From Cymbidium sinense (lineage: Eukaryota > Streptophyta > Magnoliopsida > Asparagales > Orchidaceae), in NCBI GenBank assembly GCA_021442155.1, contig CM038222.1, forward strand, positions 54,493,352 to 54,557,351: a DNA stretch of 64,000 nucleotides, written 5' to 3'. Each line of letters opens with the position of its first letter. The stretch's first letter is position 1. This document shows positions 58,205 to 64,000 of this stretch, piece after piece. The notes under the pieces were generated by a model. The model had not been told where the DNA came from. It saw only the letters and a list, made by a program, of their open reading frames with translations, and did not search any database. The position numbers were made by a program, and so were the translations under genes.

Positions 58205-58388
58205 CAATTGAATGTAAGACTCATCCACTTCTATAAATTAGAAGTCATATCAATTGAATGTAAGACCCATCCACTTCTATAAAATAGAAGTTATATCAAG
58301 TGAATGCAAGACTCATCCACTTTTATAAATTAGAAGTTATATCAAGTGAATGCAAGATTCATCCACTTCTATAAATTAGAAGTTATGG
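58205..58388 (+). repeat. 46-bp tandem repeat, 4 copies
   Basis: Units start 'caattgaatgtaaga' or 'caagtgaatgcaaga' at 58205, 58251, 58297 and 58343, exactly 46 bp apart, each with 'catccacttctataaattag' (minor variants). It was not seen in the other R2 copies. Confidence 0.95.
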
Positions 58389-58610
58389 TAGCTTATTCAC
58401 ATTCACCACTTGGGAAGGAAGAGAGGTACAAGGATTCTTGTCCCAAAGTTCAAGTGTACATTCAAGTCTTTGCAATTCATTGTAAGTTCCTTTTTTTTCT
58501 CTTTATTTCCATTTTTTTTAAATTCAAGTTTATATTTACTCTATGAAATTTTACAATTTAGCACATTTAAATTTTATTTTAGTTTATTTATCTTTAATAT
58601 GATTGAAGGA

Positions 58611-58631
58611 TATATATATATATATATATAT
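58611..58631. repeat. (TA)10 microsatellite
   Basis: Uninterrupted dinucleotide run in R2 copy 1. Confidence 0.95.
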
Positions 58632-59043
58632 CTTGATCCCCCTCTTTTTTGTTAAGTCCAAAATTCAAATTCAAATTTCAATATTTTGTGATTCTGTCAT
58701 CCCCACGTAGGGGCTACATCTAACATTTTTTGGCCTAGCGGTCACGCCGTGATGAGTGTGACAGTTGGTGTTTTGAAGCACCTCGATCGAATTTCAATCC
58801 TATTACGCCTGATGAGCATAACGAGGCCTTCAATCACCTACATAATAGCAAATATATATGCAAAATTTATTCTCCTTTTTTTCTAAGTCGATCAATCAAA
58901 ATTTAATAAGATTTGATAGCCAGATCTAACAATTTTGGCTCTTCAGCCTGACGACGTAACGATTGGTATTTTGAAACACCTCGATTGATTTTCATCTCGT
59001 CACGTCCTGATGAGCATGACGAGGTCTTCAAACCTGCATAAAG

Positions 59044-59045
<2 letters not shown>

Positions 59046-59137
<92 letters not shown>
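59046..59137. repeat. Compound (CA)n(TA)n microsatellite, ~92 bp
   Basis: CA repeats to about 59078, then TA repeats to 59137. The matching place in the reversed R2 copy has only a short 'gtgaatatatatacatgatt' seed (about 27864-27883). Confidence 0.97.
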
Positions 59138-59140
<3 letters not shown>

Positions 59141-59251
59141 CACACATTCAAATATTTGATTTAATTTTTTATCGAATGGAGTGACACAATATATTTCTTA
59201 TTTTTCTTTTCTTCTCTTTTTTTTCTTCTTTTTTTCTTTTTTTTTCTACAT

Positions 59252-59254
<3 letters not shown>

Positions 59255-59337
<83 letters not shown>
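59255..59337. repeat. Compound (TA)n(GA)n microsatellite, ~83 bp
   Basis: TA to 59290 followed by GA to 59337, preceded by a T/C-rich tract (59190-59245). Confidence 0.97.
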
Positions 59338-59340
<3 letters not shown>

Positions 59341-59660
59341 TGAAGGAGGGCTAGAAGGAAGATGAGGATTACCTTCGTGACATATCTTTTCTTTCTTTTT
59401 CAGGCTGCAGTGAAGCAGAAGAAGGAGTCGAATGGGAGAGGGAGAAATGAATGTGGGCTTGCAGTTCTTCGGTTGTTATAACTGAATGGATGGGAAGGAA
59501 AGGAAATAGAGGGAGACGGTTCCTTGCGATTTTGAAGGGAAATCGATTGAAGAGAGGGGAAAAGGGAGGGAACAGTTGCTCACTATTTTTATTTTATTTT
59601 ATTTATTTATTTTTTGAAATAATATCAGGAGTCAACGAATGCCCCAAACAAATGTGATTT

Positions 59661-62350
59661 GCGCATAAAGCGAGTCATATTTGTTTAAAACTGGTTGACC
59701 TTTTAGGCTTGTGTTTAGATGAGCTAAATGATATGATTGACTGATTTGTCTTGATTGACTTGTCAGATAAGTATGAGCTTCTTCTACCACCTATTCTCTC
59801 CAATGGGTTCACCAAAGATCTCTTTTGTGTCATTTCGATTTAAGTTTCCGCCATAGCTTGACCAGTTCAATAAATGAATTGATTTGTTTATTTTGAAACT
59901 TAAAATTCCCTCTATCCTAGCTTTAAGCTTGGCAGACTTGATGAAGGAATGACCTGATTTGTCCGCATTGACTTATCAGGAAGTGCATGTACATCTTCAG
60001 CCCTATGCTTGTTGCATTGATGGACTTGTTGAAGGGTGCATACAGATGATCTAGCCTTCTCGCTTATATTAGATATGAAATCTTGAGTTATCAATCCAAC
60101 AACGAGTGCTTTAACAAAGTGGATAACCATGAAATTCCTTTAGTTCAGCCATTGGCTTCGTATGAACTATGGAGTTGCTTCCTCTGTCATGTGCTTTCTG
60201 CTTTGATGGACTTGATGAGAAAATTGGCTTTGATTTGTGCTTTGTGCTTGATCAAACAACTTGAAAAGAGATTGAAATATCACCTTACAAACTATATAGG
60301 GATTGATTTGAGGTTGCTTTGAGTTGAACTGTTTCCTCATATTATCTTGATCCATCGATCAAGTAGGAAGATCTCTTGGATTTTGAATGCTTGTAGTCAC
60401 TAAGTTGGATCTAGTCTGAGATTGAACAACTATCATCATTGGACTGACGAGTAGGTTCTCTATCACTATAACCTTTTCTCATGCCTTATTGAGTGAGTAG
60501 AGTGTCAACAACTTGACCATTTATAGGCTTGTTGAGTTTAATCTTTAGAACCTACTCGAGTCTTCAACTTAAGGCTGTGATGGGTTGGTGATTTGGTCAG
60601 ATTAAGAACGGGCTCTTTCATTGTAGCATTTTCTTATGGCTTGTTGAGTGAGGAGAGCCGAACTCATTTGTGGGCTTGTTGAGTTCGACCTTTAGAACCT
60701 ATTTGTGTCTTAGATTTTAGGATGTATAGGTTGATATTTTTCTAACTTAATTGATTGAAGCTTCTAAAATTGGGAGTTCTTCTAACTTGCTCTTCAAAAT
60801 TCGATAAATCTGGGAGATAAACTTTTGATATTTAGGGTTGTCTTTTCATGTGTAGAAATAGATTCTTTTTGTTCTTGCAAGAACCTATAACTTTAATAAT
60901 AATAATTATAGATATATTCAGGGATTTTGGTGTAAAGCTCGATGTCAACCTGAATCAGAATATATGCGAGGATCTTGTCTTATAGCACAATGTCAACCCA
61001 AATAAAATTACCATAAAATAAAAATACCCCCTCTCTTGCAGGGGAAATTCTAAAGCACTTTGAAAGAGCTCTAAAATAATTTAAGAAATTATATTAATAT
61101 TTGAGTTGATATATTTGATCTGTGTTTTAACATGTAACATTGATTCCATCTATGTATAGAAATCTAAAATGCCCCTATCCAACAAGGGAATTTTCACAAA
61201 TTTTTTTCATCTTGAGTATATTATTTAAGGATCTTGGCATGAAGCGATGTCAATCAATAAATATAAAGAAGGCCCCTACTTCATAAGAGAGGCTTTGCAA
61301 GTATATGAGAGAATTTTGGAATGTCTTTAGTCTTATGCTTTGTACTTTCTGACTTGTTGAAGACTTTCTCTTGAGAGTTTGAAATTTATATTTTTCTCTT
61401 GTCCTGGCTTTGTGCCTTGGGTGGACTTAATGGAGTTGATGACTTATTGGCGAGATGAGAACATCTTCGGCCCTATGCTTTGTGCTTTGATGGACTTGTT
61501 GAAGATTCAATCTTGAAATTTTGTAGTTAATATTTTTCTATCCGGCTTTATGCCTTCACAATGAATTTGAAGGAATTTGAATTATCTTAAAGACTTGTGG
61601 TGATACAAATTACCTTATGCTTTTTCTTCTTTGCTTATAAGGATGTCTGCTGTGACCTAGCCCTCAGAGCTTGTGTTGGGTCAATGAAAAGAGTCATTAG
61701 TCCTACTCTTTGCGCGTAACAGATATATTAATGACATGACTCCTTTAGTTTGGCCTTTAGCTTTGTAAACATTGGTATGACTTCTTGGTCCTTTGCTTTT
61801 ACTTGGTTGGACTTGTCAAGAAGAGTTTCCTTCGATCTTTCTTTTTTTGCTTTAATAGACTTGTTGAAAGAATTGACACTTCATTTGATATTGATACCAA
61901 ACTCGACTTAGTGCCATCTCAAGTGAGGATCTTTTGTTGGATTTTGAAAAATGACCTTATTACCATTATGGATGATCCCAATCAGCCACTTGAACTCACC
62001 AAGTTAGAGAGATTTGGTGATTTGGATGCTCTCATCTTTGAACTAATGTAGTAGGAGGATCCCCTACTGCAGCCTTTGTGGCATATTGAGTAAGCAAATC
62101 TGTCAACGACTCGGCCATATTTGGGCGTGTTGAGTCCGACCCTATGCACCCACTTGAGTCTTGGACTTGAGTAATTATTGGAGGGTTTTATCATCAGGCT
62201 AATGAGATGGGGAATCTCTTACTATGACCTTTGTTGCCTATTGAGTAAGTAGACCTGTCAGCAACTCAACCATATTTGGGCATGTTGAGTCCGACCTTAT
62301 ACACTCACTTGAGTCTTGGACTTGAGTAATTATTGTAGGATTTTATCATC
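59661..62350 (+). mobile_element. Interior of a putative non-autonomous LTR element between two R2 copies
   Basis: About 2.7 kb with no gag/pol similarity, filled with diverged repeats. One phrase type, 'ctttgtgctttgatggacttgttgaa', recurs near 60000, 60185, 61410, 61480 and 61800. Another, 'gcttgttgagttcgacctttagaacctac' or its kin, recurs near 60530, 60690, 62120 and 62285. Its position between same-orientation R2 copies makes it the body of an element that would rely on proteins from elsewhere (inference). No clear primer-binding site or polypurine tract was identified. Confidence 0.5.
62041..62350 (+). repeat. 157-bp tandem duplication
   Basis: Units start at 62041 ('ctaatgtagtaggaggatcc') and 62198 ('ctaatgagatggggaatctc'). 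Both include 'cttgagtcttggacttgagt' and 'aattattg..gg.ttttatcat'. Confidence 0.9.
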
Positions 62351-64000
62351 GAGTCTATAAGATGAATTTGATGGACTTCAGAACTTGATATCGCACCTTA
62401 TGTGTCGGTGTAATTTGTAGAAGGCGGATGAAATAGTAGATAAGACACTACCTAGAGATTTTGCCCTCATTTGGTGAGGACTTTAGATCTAGTTCTAGGT
62501 TACCTATAGGCGCAAGCACTTATAATTAATTACCTCTCCCAATGCTGAGAGAGAACTTTTGATTAAGGCTAGTCGTTAGATCGCTAAATGAATAACGTAT
62601 AGTAGCAACATGTGGAGCTTTGAAATTTTGGGTTTAGAATTTATGAAATTCAACATTATTTAGTTTAAAGCAGATGGTTGGGGGAATAATGACATAACAG
62701 ATCAAGATCCCATGGTTAGTCATCCTGGACTATTGTCATCCCTAGTCTACTTAGTCAGAAGAGGTAGTCAGCCCAACTTGACTGAAGGATCCCTATTAGC
62801 AGCCATGGGTTGCATCGTCCAAGTAATCCTTGTAGACCTGGGGTGGTGTTTATCTAAGGAGACAAGCTTAAATATGCCTTAGCTAACAGAGGGCATTTTT
62901 CCCAATCAAGTGTACTCTCTGATTCACATCTCAAGGTACAGAGCTATTGGGGAGCATACGGGTTACAGTCGTGATCATAATATAATGGTGTCATTTGGCG
63001 GCAACCACCCGATCAGAGGACTCTGGTCATAAATGCATCATATGTGGAGCTTACTAGAAAAACCACGATGACAGATGACACTGGTCATATTCTTACTAGC
63101 ATGAGATTGATTGAGAATAAAGATAATAATATATTTGATTTGACATTGGCTCCTTTGTGAGCTAGAGCTTTCTTAATCTATCCCTTTAACAAACTTACTA
63201 AGGTGGATTGAATTTTAGCTTTAAGTTTTAAGGATTGAATTTCATTTATCCATTTAACACTTAGTAAATTATCCAATTTTATATTTGTATTGATACTTGA
63301 TTTTGATTAATTCAATTTGAGCTTGCAAGCACATTTTAATGGTAAGTATCCCCTTCGGTTGAAATCTCCATTCAACACAGTCATCATCGAGGTTTATGAA
63401 TTTACTTGATCATTTAATTTATTATTTCAGATTTTGTCGACTCTATTATTTTAATAATAGAGGATCATCTACTATTACATAATAGAATTAGCTTCTCATA
63501 TATTTTAATAAGTTAAATTTTTAGGTTTTTTTAACCTAGACCCAGTCCTAAGACCAAACCAGGAAGCAACTCACACAGCATCCTCAAACACTAGATTTGA
63601 GCATTCAGCATAGTGTCGGGGCCCATGTCAGTATTTAATAATGCTTGCATAATTTTAAGGCATTGAATTTGAGTTTTAATCATACTTCATAATATGTGCA
63701 AGAGTTCAATTAAAGCCTTAATTAATGCCTTATGTTCGCTTATACTATGTGATGCAATCTGATGAATTATATCACAAAATTATGTTTATATTTGCACTTA
63801 AAATGTTGCATCTTTACTTGCATTTTATTTATTCTTAAAATTTCTAAACTTCAATGGTTAGTTTATGCTCATTAAAGACCTATTAGATCTTTGTAAATTC
63901 AACATTCAAATTTGATATTCTCTCATACAAGCTGTTATACTTCCTTTAAGTGAGCATATTTGAATTCAAGCTTCTTTTGAATACAAGCTGATTATTCAGT
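62351..64000 (+). repeat. R2 LTR-like repeat, forward (copy 2, cut by the window end)
   Basis: From about 62400 it follows copy 1 (55760-57330) nearly base for base over 1.6 kb, including 'gtgtcggggccca' at 63617 and the 'ttaaggcattgaatttgagt' text that follows it. It would be the 3' LTR of the element whose 5' LTR is copy 1. Small indels show that the pair has diverged. Confidence 0.7.

Larger units (their letters stand above)
55729..59660 (+). repeat. R2 LTR-like repeat, forward (copy 1)
   Basis: Begins 'tgtgggcttcaaaattcacc', matching the reversed copy at 26859-30603 through most of its length: 'agtagataagacactaccc' (55809), 'ggggtggtgtttgtctaagg' (56145), 'gtgtcggggccca' (56932) and two 'gatgagcatgacgagg' modules. 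The 3' limit near 59660 is an estimate from the point where similarity to the other copy's end fades. Starting with TG fits an LTR. No protein-coding content. Confidence 0.65.

Noticed and set aside
58205..58388. CRISPR-like array (regular 46-bp spacing)
   Set aside because: The whole unit is conserved, with no variable spacers; it is an ordinary minisatellite in a plant LTR.
1..64000. tRNA, rRNA or known structural ncRNA genes
   Set aside because: No cloverleaf with A/B boxes and no rRNA-like conserved words were noticed; a tRNAscan-SE/Infernal run would be needed to exclude them.

Overview
This window is nuclear DNA from a flowering plant, made almost entirely of nested and decayed transposable elements. 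It holds no intact host gene, tRNA, rRNA, CRISPR array or bacterial-style operon. The plant assignment rests on the element types: a Ty3/gypsy element with the second, archaeal-type RNase H typical of the plant Tat/Ogre group, Mutator-like elements (MULEs) with a MuDR-type DNA-binding domain, a plant mobile domain (PMD) gene, an L1 LINE with an RVT zinc-binding domain, and a pogo/Lemi-like element. The sequence is AT-rich. I cannot name the species.

Layout. 1-377: 3' end of a long LTR-like repeat (called R1 here), followed directly by a broken Ty3/gypsy gag-pol (about 378-7158) and a repeat-filled non-coding stretch (7159-9957). 9958-24097: a very large inverted repeat, R1 reversed (about 9958-15970), a central segment of about 2.4 kb, then R1 forward (about 18380-24097); a 968-bp pogo/Lemi-like element with a TA duplication sits in the left arm. 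24098-24313: fragment of a MULE end. About 24656-32812: a third R1 copy split by a 3.7-kb insertion (26859-30603) of a second LTR-like repeat (R2). 35014-38100: a MULE with a 10-bp target duplication (MULE-1) that keeps only the N-terminal half of its transposase gene. 41274-43068: a non-autonomous MULE with a perfect 9-bp duplication and TIRs of about 470 bp (MULE-3). 43341-46105: a 5'-truncated L1 LINE on the minus strand with a 13-bp duplication. 46119-54859: an 8.7-kb MULE (MULE-2) carrying a dead transposase gene and a dead PMD gene. 55729-64000: R2, a 2.7-kb tandem-repeat-rich interior, and a second R2 running off the window, which looks like a non-autonomous LTR retrotransposon.

How the parts relate. 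Every coding region recognised is a transposition gene and nearly all are broken by stops or frameshifts, so no functional pathway is expected. Nesting gives a relative order: R2 went into R1, the pogo-like element went into R1, and the LINE went in at the edge of MULE-2. Four elements or fragments share one recognisable MULE terminal pattern within about 31 kb. The most interesting objects are the 14.1-kb inverted repeat, the PMD-carrying MULE with the same repeat array in two places, the subterminal palindromes of MULE-1, and the R1 LTR with its dense TTGACC/T (W-box-like) motifs.

All similarity statements are by eye. Element boundaries given as 'about' were not computed.
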